A stretch of DNA of 64,000 nt from Photobacterium profundum (lineage in GTDB: Bacteria; Pseudomonadota; Gammaproteobacteria; Enterobacterales; Vibrionaceae): contig NZ_PYOD01000001.1 of assembly GCF_003026285.1 (NCBI RefSeq), positions 496,001 to 560,000 on the forward strand, written 5' to 3'. A program made the translations under genes and the position numbers. The notes under the pieces were generated by a model that did not search any database, was not told the DNA's origin, and saw nothing but the letters and a program-made list of their open reading frames with translations. Of the stretch, positions 1 through 10,596 are shown one piece after another. Positions within the stretch are counted from its first letter, which is position 1. The number at the start of each line of letters is the position of its first letter.

Positions 1-1043
1 TCAAACCTTGCAGTTCTTTAGGCATATCTTTACGTAGCTGGATAATATGGGACTCTAACTGACGTTCAACACGTATTGGACGCTCACCTTTATCGGCTAA
101 AGCCGTACCTTCATAGGTTGCACTGAGTACTTCAGCAACATCTTTTACCGACAATTTATTATCGGGCTTCATGAACAAAGGATACTGCTGCAATCGTGTA
201 TTCTGCTTATTGGATGCCGACAGCATATGTTGCCCTAACCATTCACGGTCAACATTATAAACATCACCAATAACTCCAAATGCTTTGGCAAAATTAAATG
301 ACTTAGCATCAGGCTTATCTAACAGTTCGTTTGACTTAACAAAATCCAATAATCCTTTAGAATGCAGTACATCGTTAGCATTAAGATTAACCCCATGCAC
401 TCTCAATCCATTGGCTATCATGGCATAGCTATCATCAGGTACTTTTACTGCAATCCAATGATGGCCAGAGCCGATTTCAACTAACCACGCTTCATTTACA
501 TCGGCGATATATAGGCTATTTCCCTCACCAGCACCATATTTTTCGATATATTGACCGAGTAATTCAACCCCTTGTTTAGCAGTTTTAACTTGAGGCAATA
601 TCAAAGTAGGAATAACGGCTTCAATGATGCCATTTTCAATCAGAGGATCAGCAGCCGCAGCTTTCTCATTCACTTCAGCACTGGTTGTCGCCGAAACTGC
701 GACATTAAATTCATTAATACCACGTTCTTCGTAATATTTACCGTCGCTGTTTACCGTATTAGCATCCCAATCAGGAATCGCCGAATACGCATAAAACTGC
801 GTAGGCATAGGTACAACAAGCCCATTACCTAATGCCCAGTCCCCTTCTTTATTTAACTGAGCTGGGCGGTACGCCAAGTGTTTATTCCAGTTATTAATGC
901 CAAAATCTTCATTTCTAGCAATCATAATACTGCCATCTGAAGAGGCATTTTTACCAACGATAAGACCTGTACACGCATTAGCACTTAGACTGATTGCCGA
1001 TAAAATAGCAGCAGAAAGCAAAGTTAAAGTCATCTTCTTCATC
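1..1043 (-). CDS. C69 family dipeptidase, secreted (3' end cut by window)
   Basis: The N-terminal 347 codons of a peptidase of family C69 (PF03577 dipeptidases); the gene runs off the left edge. The protein starts MKKMTLTLLSAAILSAI, a typical Sec signal peptide ending in SANA. The next residue is Cys in CTGLIVGKNAS, which fits the family rule that processing exposes an N-terminal nucleophile cysteine. SDGSIMIARNEDFG follows, as in other C69 enzymes, and IADVNEAWLVEIGSGHHW lies further in. It probably hydrolyses dipeptides in the periplasm or outside the cell. The family call is firm; substrate is unknown. It is transcribed away from torS. Confidence 0.85.
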
Positions 1044-1214
1044 GTATCTCTCTATTGTTTTTTATAATGGAATAATATTCACTAATCTTGCAATATTTCT
1101 AATTTGATAAATATAAACCTTATAATTATCAATTTAATAGCTTATATCACCACAAAGATGCGTTTTGTACAGATGATCACGCTAGAAGAAATTGACTAGG
1201 ATTAAATACAAATA

Positions 1215-1248
1215 AGGCATGATGTTTATATAACTAAACATCATGCCT
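1215..1248 (-). terminator. Hairpin terminator downstream of torS
   Basis: A perfect inverted repeat with 14-bp arms (1215-1228 and 1235-1248) and a 6-nt loop lies 50 bases past the torS stop. On the minus strand the stem is followed by TTATTTG, a weak U tract, so termination efficiency is uncertain. The rest of 1044-1297 shows no gene. Confidence 0.6.
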
Positions 1249-1297
1249 CTAATATTATGATTAATTCAAACGTAAGAATGAATGCAGTACCCCAAAG

Positions 1298-4252
1298 CTA
1301 ACTTGAGTGTATAAACGTACTTTCTAATGCGTGTTTTGATGCTTCAAAAGCCTGACAAACCGTTTTAATATCCAATCCATCAAGCGAGCCTGATTTACCT
1401 GCTTTTTCAAAAAGTAAGCACTCTTGATGTAATCGAATTAAGCCCATCGTTCCTGCTGCACCTTTTAAAGTATGTGCATGATTAGAAACCTCAGCCATGT
1501 CTAAAGCTTCAACGGCTTGCTGCAGTTTACCCAAGGTTTCACTTGAAGAAGTTGCAAACAACATGATCAATTTCTGAACTTGTTCGACACCTAATACTTG
1601 TAAATCATCACCCAATACAGATTCTTTTAATACAGGAAAAACTGAGTCAGGCTCACTCTTTTCGCCATTGTTATCGTCTTGTATATCAAGCTCAATAGTA
1701 GATACATTGTCAAATGGAATATTCTCTACAACCACCCGCTTATCTCCTTTTAGAATACTGCCAATTGTTTCTATTAATTGCTTTTCAGTAACAGGTTTAG
1801 GTAAGAAGCCAGCAAAACCAGCGGTTAAATATTGCTCTACTTCCTCCCTAAATACGTGAGCTGAAAATGCAACCATTGGCGTCGGTTCTTCCCATGATTC
1901 ACCGTTAGCCTCTTCGATACGACGTAAACGATGCAATAAGGTTACACCGTCTGTATCAGGTAAATTGATATCAAGTAACGCCATATCAAATACATTCCGA
2001 TTAAATTCACGCTCGGCACTTTCGCCGTCTTCTGCAGTAATCACACTATGTCCTAACCGTCGTAGAAACCCCTCTGCAACCATGCTGTTTACGGGGTTAT
2101 CTTCTACCAATAAGATATGAGCTGGCGGTATTGTTATCGTAGAGCCTTCAATTCCTGTCGACAATTTCCCTCGTTCTAACGGAATGGAGAACCAGAAACA
2201 GCTACCAACATTAATGATTGAGTCGACACCAATTTCACCGTCCATTGCAGCAACAATATGTCGGCTTATCGCTAAACCTAAACCAGTACCACCAATCGTT
2301 TTCCGCCCTTCTTCTGCTTGCTTGAAGGCGTTAAATAGGATGTCTTGTTCCGCCTCTTCGATACCAATGCCACTGTCAGTGACTTCAAACAGTAACTCAT
2401 CAGGCATATCTGGATTCATACTGACCGCAATCGTCACTTGACCATGGTCGGTGAATTTAATCGCATTACCCACCAAATTAATCAATATCTGACGAATACG
2501 CGTCACATCCCCCAACCAAACATTGTTCATGGTGTCATCAATGTGGTTCACTAATTGAATATGTTTAGCTAGCGCGCGACTTTCCAACATATTGTGTACG
2601 TCCAACACTAATTCTGACAGTGAGAAATCAACAGGTCGTATATCCAAATGACCAGCTTCAATTTTTGAATAATCCAAAATGTCGTTGAGAATATCTAATA
2701 ACGTTTCTCCGCTGCGGTTGATCACACGCAGATAACGCGCTTGCTGGTCATTAAGCCCTGTGTCTGCTAACAGTGAAGCGGTGCCAAGCACACCATTCAT
2801 TGGCGTGCGAATTTCATGGCTCATAGTCGCGAGGAAAGCTGATTTGGCGCGGTTAGCCTTTTCTGCTTCATTACGTGCTTTATCGTGATTCACCACTTCT
2901 TCGTTTAAGCGGCTATTGGTCTTTTCTAATTCAGACGTGCGTTGTGCAACTAATCGTTCTAGACTTTCTTTATGCAGTTGCAGTTCATGGCGGATTTTTC
3001 GCTCAACTTGTATTAAACGATACCGTTCAGATGCGGTATCACGGGCGACCATGATGGCACGTCCCATGTGTGCTAATTCATCATCACCTTTAATATCCAA
3101 TTGAATACCAAGATCACCGCGGGCTAACGACAATAATGCTTGGCTATAATCATTAAAACGGCAGATAACGCTCGCATACACAAAGCGCCACATAATTAAT
3201 ACCAAGGCAGCTAAACCAATAACAGAAATACTGATAAGCGTCGTTCTTGCAACGGTAAGGGTTTCATCAACTTTTGTAACCGCTTCTTGGGTACCCTCAT
3301 TTGCCGCAGTTATAATACCGTCGACAGTGCTATTTAACTGCTGAAATAAAACGAGGTTTTGTTGGTCTAGACGCTCAACATCTTTTTTGGCATACAGTAA
3401 TTGCTCTAAAGCTCCAAATAATACTCCGCCACGATTTAAATTAGACGTTAATTCTGTCAGTTGCGCTGAACGACTAGGGTCTTCCACAGACTTAACACGG
3501 TAGCTCATCACATTAACGGCATGAATAAACCGTTCTTTTAAGCGGATTAAATTACCTATATCACCTAACCGTTTAGAATCATCGAGCATGTTAATGACTT
3601 GAAGAGCTAAAAACCTCAGCTCAAAAAGACGCTCAGACAAATCCATATCGACTTCAACTAAGCTATCTAACGCGTTATATACCGCCTGATTATCACCAGA
3701 CTCAACTAAATCATAAATACGTGAAACGTTTGCAACCGCAATAGTGCTCGCATTCGAGACCTGGGATTGTGAAAGCGAATCAACCTGCTGTGTTGCAACG
3801 AGCATATCACTGATAAGTTCATCGGATTGAGCTTGCAGGCGGATCTGCCGCCCGACCAATAATCCCATTAAAGCGAGATTATCGATAATGCTCTTAACAT
3901 CGTCGTCTAATTGAGACATTAAGTCTTCATTAAATGGGTAGCTTTTTAGTGCCGTTAAGCTATCTTTCAACCCTTCAATATAAATGGTTAACGCACGACC
4001 TTGTCGTTGACGCTCATGTTCTGTTTTTGACGTTGCTAGAACCTGAGCGGTAAAAATAATTCTGGAGCTCAAATCAGACAGGTGACGAGCTTCTACCAAA
4101 GCGGGGACTGCCGAATTAATGACTGTTTTTTCTGTTTTTGCAACCAACGAAAAGCCAGCAACACCAATCACAACAGCTAAAATCATTAGCGCAGCCATGG
4201 CTGAGAATGCTAAAAGTAGCTTGCCACCAATACCATTTCGGTTAAATGTCAT
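1298..4252 (-). CDS. torS: TorS-type hybrid sensor histidine kinase
   Basis: Inner-membrane tripartite sensor kinase of the TMAO respiration system. In order: a membrane segment near residues 12-36, a long helical periplasmic sensor, a second membrane segment near 337-358, HAMP, HisKA with His479 in [10 protein letters not shown], HATPase, a receiver with Asp761 in [11 protein letters not shown], and a C-terminal Hpt with His927 in [11 protein letters not shown]. The 984 residues compare with about 914 in E. coli TorS. In the known system TorS works with periplasmic TorT and relays phosphate His-Asp-His-Asp to TorR. torT is divergent next door, with about 93 bases between the coding starts. 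No torR or torCAD lies in this window, so the response regulator must be encoded elsewhere. Confidence 0.88.
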   Translation of the reverse strand: MTFNRNGIGGKLLLAFSAMAALMILAVVIGVAGFSLVAKTEKTVINSAVPALVEARHLSDLSSRIIFTAQVLATSKTEHERQRQGRALTIYIEGLKDSLTALKSYPFNEDLMSQLDDDVKSIIDNLALMGLLVGRQIRLQAQSDELISDMLVATQQVDSLSQSQVSNASTIAVANVSRIYDLVESGDNQAVYNALDSLVEVDMDLSERLFELRFLALQVINMLDDSKRLGDIGNLIRLKERFIHAVNVMSYRVKSVEDPSRSAQLTELTSNLNRGGVLFGALEQLLYAKKDVERLDQQNLVLFQQLNSTVDGIITAANEGTQEAVTKVDETLTVARTTLISISVIGLAALVLIMWRFVYASVICRFNDYSQALLSLARGDLGIQLDIKGDDELAHMGRAIMVARDTASERYRLIQVERKIRHELQLHKESLERLVAQRTSELEKTNSRLNEEVVNHDKARNEAEKANRAKSAFLATMSHEIRTPMNGVLGTASLLADTGLNDQQARYLRVINRSGETLLDILNDILDYSKIEAGHLDIRPVDFSLSELVLDVHNMLESRALAKHIQLVNHIDDTMNNVWLGDVTRIRQILINLVGNAIKFTDHGQVTIAVSMNPDMPDELLFEVTDSGIGIEEAEQDILFNAFKQAEEGRKTIGGTGLGLAISRHIVAAMDGEIGVDSIINVGSCFWFSIPLERGKLSTGIEGSTITIPPAHILLVEDNPVNSMVAEGFLRRLGHSVITAEDGESAEREFNRNVFDMALLDINLPDTDGVTLLHRLRRIEEANGESWEEPTPMVAFSAHVFREEVEQYLTAGFAGFLPKPVTEKQLIETIGSILKGDKRVVVENIPFDNVSTIELDIQDDNNGEKSEPDSVFPVLKESVLGDDLQVLGVEQVQKLIMLFATSSSETLGKLQQAVEALDMAEVSNHAHTLKGAAGTMGLIRLHQECLLFEKAGKSGSLDGLDIKTVCQAFEASKHALESTFIHSS

Positions 4253-4345
4253 AGACTAGAACCATATATATGAAAAATGGGGTTTAACCCTACCAAATAA
4301 AACATTACTATTTTGCCAGCGATATCAGTACAGATGCTAATAATC

Positions 4346-5428
4346 ATGCTCAAAAAATCTATTATTTCGTTTTTATTACTCTTTTTTACCCTTAATTCTG
4401 CGTTTGCGCGTGAGATAAACACGTATAAGCCGCCTTTTAAACATGAAAAGCAACCGCAGAATATTCCATTTAAACCGCTTCTATCTGTATCGAAGCCATG
4501 GAAAGTTTGTGCCGTCTATCCACATCTCAAAGACTCCTATTGGCTTTCAATCAACTATGGCATGGTTGAACAAGCTAAAACCCTGGGCATTACATTAAAA
4601 GTATTAGAGGCAGGCGGTTACCCTGAACTTAAAAAACAAAAACGTCAATTACAATACTGTAAGCAATGGGGTGCTGATGCCATTATCTTAGGGACTGTCG
4701 ATAGAACGGCTTATAACGGAATTTTATCGCAATTTACTGGCGATATACCTGTCTTTTCGATGACCAATGATATCGATATGACTGACCCAGATATTAAAAT
4801 GAACATTAAAGCCAAAGTGGGTGTTGATTGGTATTACATGGGAAAACAAGCCGGTGTTTTTCTCGCACAGCGTCACCCTAAAGGTAGCGGAAAAGTGAAA
4901 GTGGCATGGTTACCAGGGCCTAAACAGCGTGGTGGTACAAAGCCTGTCAACTCTGGATTTTTAGATGCCATACAAAACAGTGATATCGAAGTGGTGAGCA
5001 CACTGTGGGCTGATAACAGTAAAGAACTGCAGCGTAACCTTATACAGCAGCTTTTTATTGAACACCCCGATATTAATTATATTGTCGGTGGAGCTGTTGC
5101 TGCAGAAGTTGCGATCAGTGAACTTCGCACCAACCACAGAACAGACGATGTGAAAATTATATCGACCTACCTGAGTCATGGTGTCTATCGTGGATTACGC
5201 CGAGGAAAGATACTCTTTTCTCCTACAGATAAAATGGCTCAGCAAGCACAAATGTCTATCGATCAAGCTGTACGTTATCTTGAGAATAAGCCGATGGAAT
5301 TCGATTTAGCACCAAAAATTCAGCCATTAACACCAGAGTACCTTCCCAAAGAGGTCATTACAGACTCTTTATCACCAGCAGAATATAGACCTGTATTTAA
5401 TGTTGAAAACCATGATGTTGCCCACTAA
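4346..5428 (+). CDS. torT: TorT-like periplasmic TMAO-binding protein
   Basis: Periplasmic binding protein of the type I fold that binds trimethylamine N-oxide and activates the TorS sensor. The chosen start gives the signal peptide MLKKSIISFLLLFFTLNSAFA. Two upstream in-frame starts (TTG at 4313, ATG at 4334) add residues before the signal and are less likely; no start has a strong ribosome site. The mature protein has the family pattern WKVCAVYPHLKDSYWLSINY and later LSHGVYRGLRRGKILFSPTD. The length, 360 residues, is close to E. coli TorT. It is divergent from torS, which supports joint function; the E. coli partner across the intergenic region is torR instead. Confidence 0.85.
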   Translation: MLKKSIISFLLLFFTLNSAFAREINTYKPPFKHEKQPQNIPFKPLLSVSKPWKVCAVYPHLKDSYWLSINYGMVEQAKTLGITLKVLEAGGYPELKKQKRQLQYCKQWGADAIILGTVDRTAYNGILSQFTGDIPVFSMTNDIDMTDPDIKMNIKAKVGVDWYYMGKQAGVFLAQRHPKGSGKVKVAWLPGPKQRGGTKPVNSGFLDAIQNSDIEVVSTLWADNSKELQRNLIQQLFIEHPDINYIVGGAVAAEVAISELRTNHRTDDVKIISTYLSHGVYRGLRRGKILFSPTDKMAQQAQMSIDQAVRYLENKPMEFDLAPKIQPLTPEYLPKEVITDSLSPAEYRPVFNVENHDVAH

Positions 5429-5570
5429 AAATAAGTCTTTGCGCTAGCTTATACTTTCGGCCTATGTCGTTGTACATCAATAGATAGCTTTGTTATTAAT
5501 GAGCGCAGATATCATTATAATTATACCCAAGCAACCTCTCGTATTTTGTACGAATAAATTGGAGTTCTAC

Positions 5571-6029
5571 ATGCAAGTCACAACACGTACAATGAACAAG
5601 AGCAAGCATATTGCCTTAGTTGCACATGACAACTGTAAACAAGATCTTTTACGCTGGGTGAAAGAGTTTGAAGAAAAACTTGAAGGACACACTCTGTATG
5701 CAACGGGCACTACAGGTCACCTTCTTTCCAAAGAAACAGGTCTTAAAATCAACTGCATGATTAGTGGTCCTATGGGAGGAGATCAACAGCTAGGCGCTTT
5801 AATTTCAGAAAGTAAGATTGATATGATGATTTTTTTCTGGGATCCGCTAAATGCCGTTCCTCATGATCCTGATGTGAAAGCACTATTACGTATTTCTGCC
5901 GTCTGGAATGTACCTGTTGCGACCAACCGAGCAAGCGCAAAGTTTATGATAACATCACCACTATTAGCAGAAGAAATTTCTATCGAAATTCCAGATTATG
6001 AAGCTTACCTTGCTGAACGTATTGGCTAA
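5571..6029 (+). CDS. mgsA: Methylglyoxal synthase
   Basis: Cytosolic enzyme converting dihydroxyacetone phosphate to methylglyoxal and phosphate, a bypass used when sugar phosphates accumulate. The ATG at 5571 has GGAG six bases upstream and gives 152 residues, the same as E. coli MgsA; the frame stays open upstream but lacks family residues. Catalytic and substrate residues are in place: His19 (ALVAHD), the TGTTG loop at 45-49, Asp71 in GPMGGDQQ, and [18 protein letters not shown] with Asp91, His98 and Asp101. In E. coli mgsA is beside helD; here two extra genes separate them. Confidence 0.97.
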   Translation: MQVTTRTMNKSKHIALVAHDNCKQDLLRWVKEFEEKLEGHTLYATGTTGHLLSKETGLKINCMISGPMGGDQQLGALISESKIDMMIFFWDPLNAVPHDPDVKALLRISAVWNVPVATNRASAKFMITSPLLAEEISIEIPDYEAYLAERIG

Positions 6030-6060
6030 AGTCTTTCGCTAATTCGTCTTTGACTCATTG

Positions 6061-6090
6061 AGCCTTTTGTTTATCAGAAGGCTTTTTTAT
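6061..6090 (+). terminator. Rho-independent terminator of mgsA
   Basis: AGCCTT and AAGGCT arms (6061-6066, 6078-6083) with an 11-nt loop, followed directly by a run of T, 31 bases after the mgsA stop. Confidence 0.8.
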
Positions 6091-6266
6091 TTATTAAAAA
6101 TACTTTATTCCTCACTATCCCATCTTGAAAAAGTTAATTACGCTTCTTTTTATACCTCATTGCAGACATTTTTTTATTCAGATTAAGCAAGATCGTGCAA
6201 TTAGTTATAAGGTTATAAAACAGAATAGTAGTAAGAATTATTATTATAATGCAGAGGCAGTGGTGT

Positions 6267-7253
6267 ATGAATGCATGGAGACTCACCAAACCGGAAGGAT
6301 TAACACACCTAGAATTAGAGGATACAGAAAAGCCAACACCCAACTCTGATGAGATTTGCATTCAAGTCGCAGCCGTTAGCTTAAACCCTATGGACTACAA
6401 ACTTGCAAGCTGGGGGTATGCAACATGGAATTATCCTCAAGTGATCGGCCTTGATGTATCTGGAACCGTCACAGAAGTGGGTAAAAATGTTGTACAGTTT
6501 AAAGCTGGCGACAGAGTACTTTTTTTTGCCGACCCACGTACTGCCGGTGGTTTTGCTGAATTCGTAACGTCTAAAGCAAATGCCGTTAGCCGCATTCCGG
6601 ATTCTTTAGACTTTCAACAAGCAGCTGCACTACCCTGCGCAGGATACAGCGCATGGATGGCGGTATACGATAAACTCCAGGCTAAACCTGGTCAGCATAT
6701 TGCGATTACGGGAGCAGGTGGTGGTGTCGGCGGGTTCGCTGTTCAATTAGCCAAGCTTGCAGGCGCTCATGTCTATGCGATTGCCGACCAACAGCACCAT
6801 GAGCGTTTATTGCAATATGGAGCCGATGCCGTTATCGACCCTCATAAAGATAATGTCGCAATGCGGATTATCGAGCTTACCGAAGATCATCTTCTTCATT
6901 CTGTGATCGACTGTATATCTGCAAAATCAGGCAGCATGATGAGTGCATTAATCCGTTATAACGGACATATTGTGATGGTGGCAGATCAATTTAATCAAGT
7001 GCCTTTGTTGGCAACAACAAAAGCGCTTAGTTTGCACGAAGTCGCGTTACACGGCACATTCGCACACGGTTCACCTGAGCATATTTACCATCTTGCTGAT
7101 ATTGGTAATAACTTAAGTAACCTTGTCGCAGAAGGAAAACTTGACGCAATGGTGACTGAAGTTTTAACTTTTAAACAATTAGTCAAAGGCTTGGAAAAAT
7201 TAAAAACAATGAGTCACTGTGGAAAAATAGTTGTCATCACAGATTCAGTATAG
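6267..7253 (+). CDS. MDR-family NADPH-dependent oxidoreductase (quinone oxidoreductase-like)
   Basis: Medium-chain dehydrogenase/reductase of the zinc-free quinone oxidoreductase branch. The N-terminal GroES-like domain holds SLNPMDYKL and GLDVSGTVTEVG. The Rossmann domain has the nucleotide loop ITGAGGGVGGFAVQLAKLAGA near residues 145-165. The cysteine/histidine ligands of zinc alcohol dehydrogenases are absent. The ATG at 6267 is preferred because GAGG lies 11 bases upstream; an ATG at 6249 would add six residues before the family start. The substrate cannot be read from sequence. It sits between mgsA and helD, a place where E. coli has no such gene, so it looks like a local insertion. Its 3' end faces an outer-membrane protein gene. 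Confidence 0.8.
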   Translation: MNAWRLTKPEGLTHLELEDTEKPTPNSDEICIQVAAVSLNPMDYKLASWGYATWNYPQVIGLDVSGTVTEVGKNVVQFKAGDRVLFFADPRTAGGFAEFVTSKANAVSRIPDSLDFQQAAALPCAGYSAWMAVYDKLQAKPGQHIAITGAGGGVGGFAVQLAKLAGAHVYAIADQQHHERLLQYGADAVIDPHKDNVAMRIIELTEDHLLHSVIDCISAKSGSMMSALIRYNGHIVMVADQFNQVPLLATTKALSLHEVALHGTFAHGSPEHIYHLADIGNNLSNLVAEGKLDAMVTEVLTFKQLVKGLEKLKTMSHCGKIVVITDSV

Positions 7254-7292
7254 GCAGTTTCAGCTGCCACCTCCTTTTACATCGCATATCTC

Positions 7293-7319
7293 GCCTTCTC
7301 AAAAACTCGATAAGAAGGC
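7293..7319 (+). terminator. Possible hairpin terminator after the MDR gene
   Basis: GCCTTCT (7293-7299) pairs with AGAAGGC (7313-7319) around a 13-nt loop. No T run follows on either strand, so it is a weak candidate. Confidence 0.35.
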
Positions 7320-7325
7320 TGAGTA

Positions 7326-7354
7326 TAGCGTTATCACTATCCAGTGATAGCGAC
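7326..7354 (-). terminator. Hairpin at the 3' end of the outer-membrane protein gene
   Basis: TATCACT (7332-7338) and AGTGATA (7343-7349) form a perfect 7-bp stem with a 4-nt loop, extended on both sides by AGCG/CGCT pairing. It abuts the stop codon of the minus-strand gene. There is no U tract, so it may act mainly as a 3'-end stabiliser. Confidence 0.4.
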
Positions 7355-7355
7355 G

Positions 7356-7883
7356 CTAGAAGTTATACTGTACACCCAAATTAAAACTATCAGGCTTCAC
7401 ATCATTACCATTAATCTTCACATCAGCAATCTTAGTGTAGCCAACGTTCATCCCCCAATTCTCATTAAAATTGTAGGCCGCATTAAAGCCATACGCATAC
7501 CCCGTATCAGTGTCTTCTTTATCTATGCCATCAACAGTCATCGCGACTAAGGCAACACGAGGCGTTAATGAGAATTTACCCATATCAAAACGATGGCTTA
7601 CACCCACACTCGCTTCGCTAGCAGTTATTGTCTTGCTACTGATCACGGAATCATTAAGAGTCGTTTCATATTTATCTCCTGATGTAGCACTCAATTTGCC
7701 ATCAACAGCAATCATGCCAAAGTCATAGCCACCTTGCGCATACACACCGTATGTTTCTGCATCTCCAGCAGGCGTACTCAATCGATAAACTTGCGTACCG
7801 CCGCCAACAAATGCGCCAGCACTGGCTGCGCTTGATACTGACAAAACCGTAATTGCAACGAGGCTTAATGTGATTTTTTTCAT
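7356..7883 (-). CDS. Small outer-membrane beta-barrel protein
   Basis: A 175-residue protein of the OmpA-like/OmpW-like 8-strand barrel type. The start at 7883 gives the signal peptide MKKITLSLVAITVLSVSSAASA and has GGAG 11 bases upstream; an upstream in-frame ATG would add only MEKHN. The mature part alternates polar and hydrophobic residues in short strands, for example TYGVYAQGGYDFGMIAVDGK and YAYGFNAAYNFNENWGMNVGY. It ends in SFNLGVQYNF, with the terminal phenylalanine recognised by the BAM machinery. Function is unknown. It is a single gene between two hairpins. It could be called an opacity-type porin, but no subfamily motif was recognised. Confidence 0.72.
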   Translation of the reverse strand: MKKITLSLVAITVLSVSSAASAGAFVGGGTQVYRLSTPAGDAETYGVYAQGGYDFGMIAVDGKLSATSGDKYETTLNDSVISSKTITASEASVGVSHRFDMGKFSLTPRVALVAMTVDGIDKEDTDTGYAYGFNAAYNFNENWGMNVGYTKIADVKINGNDVKPDSFNLGVQYNF

Positions 7884-8134
7884 GTTGTGTTTCTCCAAGC
7901 TGTCTGCAAATTTGCAGAGGGAAGTATCCGATTCCTCATGCCTCTAGCGGGCATCCTTCGTGAAACACAACTATAAAACACCGTACATTAAAAATAACAG
8001 GCATAAATATGCAATGATAGTTCCTAATTATGGCTAGTTGCCATAACAACATGAAATTTAATGATATTTAACTAATGAATATAAATTAAATAGTTAAAGG
8101 CAATCGTTTTCATACCACTAAAAGCTGAGTGTTA
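7884..8134. other. Upstream region of the outer-membrane protein gene
   Basis: About 250 bases without a gene, AT-rich, holding the presumed promoter and leader of the minus-strand barrel gene. I see no convincing operator. Confidence 0.4.
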
Positions 8135-8139
8135 TGAAT

Positions 8140-8172
8140 AAAAAAGCCCCAACCACATCTCGGTTGAGGCTT
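8140..8172 (-). terminator. Rho-independent terminator of helD
   Basis: On the minus strand GCCTCAACC pairs with GGTTGGGGC (one mismatch), loop GAGATGT, then TTTTTTATT. It lies 28 bases beyond the helD stop. Confidence 0.85.
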
Positions 8173-8199
8173 CTAATTCAATATTAAGCACCATGGATG

Positions 8200-10284
8200 T
8201 TATTTTACTTTCATACGCTTAATTTTATTCATAACCGCGTATTTATCATCAATCAGCTCATTAACAAACGATGATGTTTTTTCAGGATCAGCACAAACCC
8301 AAACATGCTTTTTCGCACGTGTGAGCGCAACATAAAACAATCTACGTTCTTCTGCATCGGCATACCCTTCATTTTTAGATTGTAAACATGCGGCTAAGCC
8401 TGTTTCACGCTCTGGAGCAGGAAATACACCACGGTTCACATCCAATATGAAAACAAAGTCAGCTTCACGCCCTTTACTACCATGACACGTCATAAACGTC
8501 ATATTGAGTTGAGGCCACTGGGTTTGCCAAGCTTTTAGTTTTTCAGGACGTTGCTTATTATTTCGACCTAACAGCAACACCGTAACAGGTTTTTCATTCT
8601 GAGAAGCAAGCTGTACCAACTCTTGTTCAAGTAAATCCTGACATAATAACGTTACCGCTTTACGCTTTTGTTTTTTATGGCTTGTCAGGTCTTTTCTGAG
8701 TTGCTGCGGGTTTTGTTGAATGAAGGTATTTGCTACTTCACCGATCATGCTGTTAAAACGATAAGTGATATCTAACTCAGTGATATGACTTGAGCCAAAT
8801 CGTTCAGCAAAGCCAGTCGTTAAATTAACATCGGCTCCCGCAAAACGGTAAATAGCTTGCCAATCATCGCCAACGGCAAACAAAGTAGGACGCGGTTTTG
8901 TTTCTTCTTCGCTATGACATAAAGCTTCAATTAATGTCAGGCGCTGTGGCGAAATATCTTGGTATTCATCAACCATAATAAAACGCCATTCTGGTACAAA
9001 TTTCCCATCATTAACGTATTCAACCGCTTTTTGAATCATGGTATTGAAATCGATTTGTTTATTTGATTTCAAATGCTGTCCATAAGCACGAAAACAGGGC
9101 CACAATAACCCTAATTCACTTTTCATTCGTTGCTTAGCTGCAGGGTTATTGCTTTTATCAATGATCGCTAAAAGGTCACTTTTACTTAAACCACTTTGCC
9201 CTATCAATTCAATATGACGCCAAACCCAATTCGCTAGCTGCTCATTCTTCGCTTGCTGTTCCATAGAGTTATCAGCTTTAAACCCTGGAATACGCCATTG
9301 CGTTAAATGTTTCTGCCAGCGTTTTGCTGATGCAGCACTTCCCCATTGCTCTTTTAAAATAGAAGTAATCCACTGCGCTTTTGCTTTGTCATCCAATGCT
9401 AATGGGGAGACATTCGGGCGTTCATCTTCAACAGATTGAATGATCTGCGTGCCCAGTGCATGAAATGTCGCCACCTTAATTCTATCGTTTACCTTCAACG
9501 CTAAACGTTCACGCATTTCTTCTGCCGCTTTGCGACCAAAAGCTAACATCAGAATTTCTTCAGGCTGTGCTGATTGATTGGCAACAAGGTAGCCTGCACG
9601 TGCCACCAGCACACTCGTTTTACCTGTACCCGCACCTGCTAAAACCAAATTATGATCTTGATTGATTAATACGGCTTCACGCTGAGAGGGGTTAAGAGGT
9701 GATGTTTCAAATTTATCAAACCATGAGGACCATTTTTCAGATTCTGACGTTAACCACTCACGGTTATTTTCTTCGACCCAATCACTATTACCTTCTAGCC
9801 AAGGTTCTATTCTCTCGAATGCCATAGGGCGAAAAGACGCAGCAAGCTCTTGAGTTAGACCCGTTGTATTCAATGAATCATCAAGAAATTTACACAAGTT
9901 ATCGTGTTCTGATTCGCGTAAGTAACCTTGCTGTGTCACAAAGCTATCAATACGATTAAGGACCTCTGGTAAGGCTTTATCAAGCCGATCAACTCGACCA
10001 TGCGCCCAATCACGATATGATTCAAGAAGGCGTGCAGCAAAAGGCTTACATTGTTTCCAAGGTAAACCATGAATAGTCCAACAATATTGTTGATCAGCAG
10101 AGGTGATTTCTAATGAACCCCACACCACCCCACGATGCACTTCAATCGCACCATCCCAATCATCAAAAGAAATCGTGCTTGTTTCTGTCTGGCTATCAAG
10201 AGTTAAACTATGCTCATTCAGCTCAATACTGAAATAGTCACCTTGCACAAACCACTGTGCTAATACACTGGCACTTAAATGCAT
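8200..10284 (-). CDS. helD: DNA helicase IV
   Basis: Superfamily 1 UvrD/Rep-type 3'-5' helicase. The 694 residues compare with 684 in E. coli HelD, including the roughly 190-residue N-terminal region that marks HelD among UvrD-like proteins. Motifs in order: Q motif LNPSQREAVL, Walker A AGAGTGKTSVLVAR (about 217-230), motif Ia MLAFGRKAAEEMRERL, Walker B FIMVDEYQDIS, motif III AVGDDWQAIYRFAGAD, DITYRFN, MTCHGSKGREADFVFI, and motif VI EERRLFYVALTRAKKHVW. All ATPase residues are present, so it should be active. mgsA and yccS in the vicinity match the E. coli neighbourhood. Confidence 0.95.
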   Translation of the reverse strand: MHLSASVLAQWFVQGDYFSIELNEHSLTLDSQTETSTISFDDWDGAIEVHRGVVWGSLEITSADQQYCWTIHGLPWKQCKPFAARLLESYRDWAHGRVDRLDKALPEVLNRIDSFVTQQGYLRESEHDNLCKFLDDSLNTTGLTQELAASFRPMAFERIEPWLEGNSDWVEENNREWLTSESEKWSSWFDKFETSPLNPSQREAVLINQDHNLVLAGAGTGKTSVLVARAGYLVANQSAQPEEILMLAFGRKAAEEMRERLALKVNDRIKVATFHALGTQIIQSVEDERPNVSPLALDDKAKAQWITSILKEQWGSAASAKRWQKHLTQWRIPGFKADNSMEQQAKNEQLANWVWRHIELIGQSGLSKSDLLAIIDKSNNPAAKQRMKSELGLLWPCFRAYGQHLKSNKQIDFNTMIQKAVEYVNDGKFVPEWRFIMVDEYQDISPQRLTLIEALCHSEEETKPRPTLFAVGDDWQAIYRFAGADVNLTTGFAERFGSSHITELDITYRFNSMIGEVANTFIQQNPQQLRKDLTSHKKQKRKAVTLLCQDLLEQELVQLASQNEKPVTVLLLGRNNKQRPEKLKAWQTQWPQLNMTFMTCHGSKGREADFVFILDVNRGVFPAPERETGLAACLQSKNEGYADAEERRLFYVALTRAKKHVWVCADPEKTSSFVNELIDDKYAVMNKIKRMKVK

Positions 10285-10596
10285 TTTTTCACCAAAATCT
10301 TCCTAATTTTCATTCAGGTTGCTTATACCTAAGTTACCTCAACATATTCATTTCAACATTTTGAGGTAACTTGAGTATATATTACCAATAGCGGTTGATT
10401 ACCAACAACCCGTATTTCACCATAGCACGGCAATAAGCTGTTGATTAAAATTTCGTCTTACAGCTTGATTAGCCATTATTTTTTATGTGGTTTAACCTCA
10501 ACTTTGTTATCTTATACACATTGTCATTTTTTCGTTACTCACATACGATTGTAACGGTTCATTTGCCGCTTTTTATCAGAAGATTGTTAATCATAC
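10285..10596. other. Divergent promoter region between helD and yccS
   Basis: 312 bases, AT-rich, with no open frame of note. It must hold the promoters of both divergent genes. No recognised operator was found. Confidence 0.5.

Noticed and set aside
7326..7354. Hairpin considered as an operator for the MDR gene
   Set aside because: It lies at the 3' ends of both neighbouring genes, so a 3'-end structure is the simpler reading.
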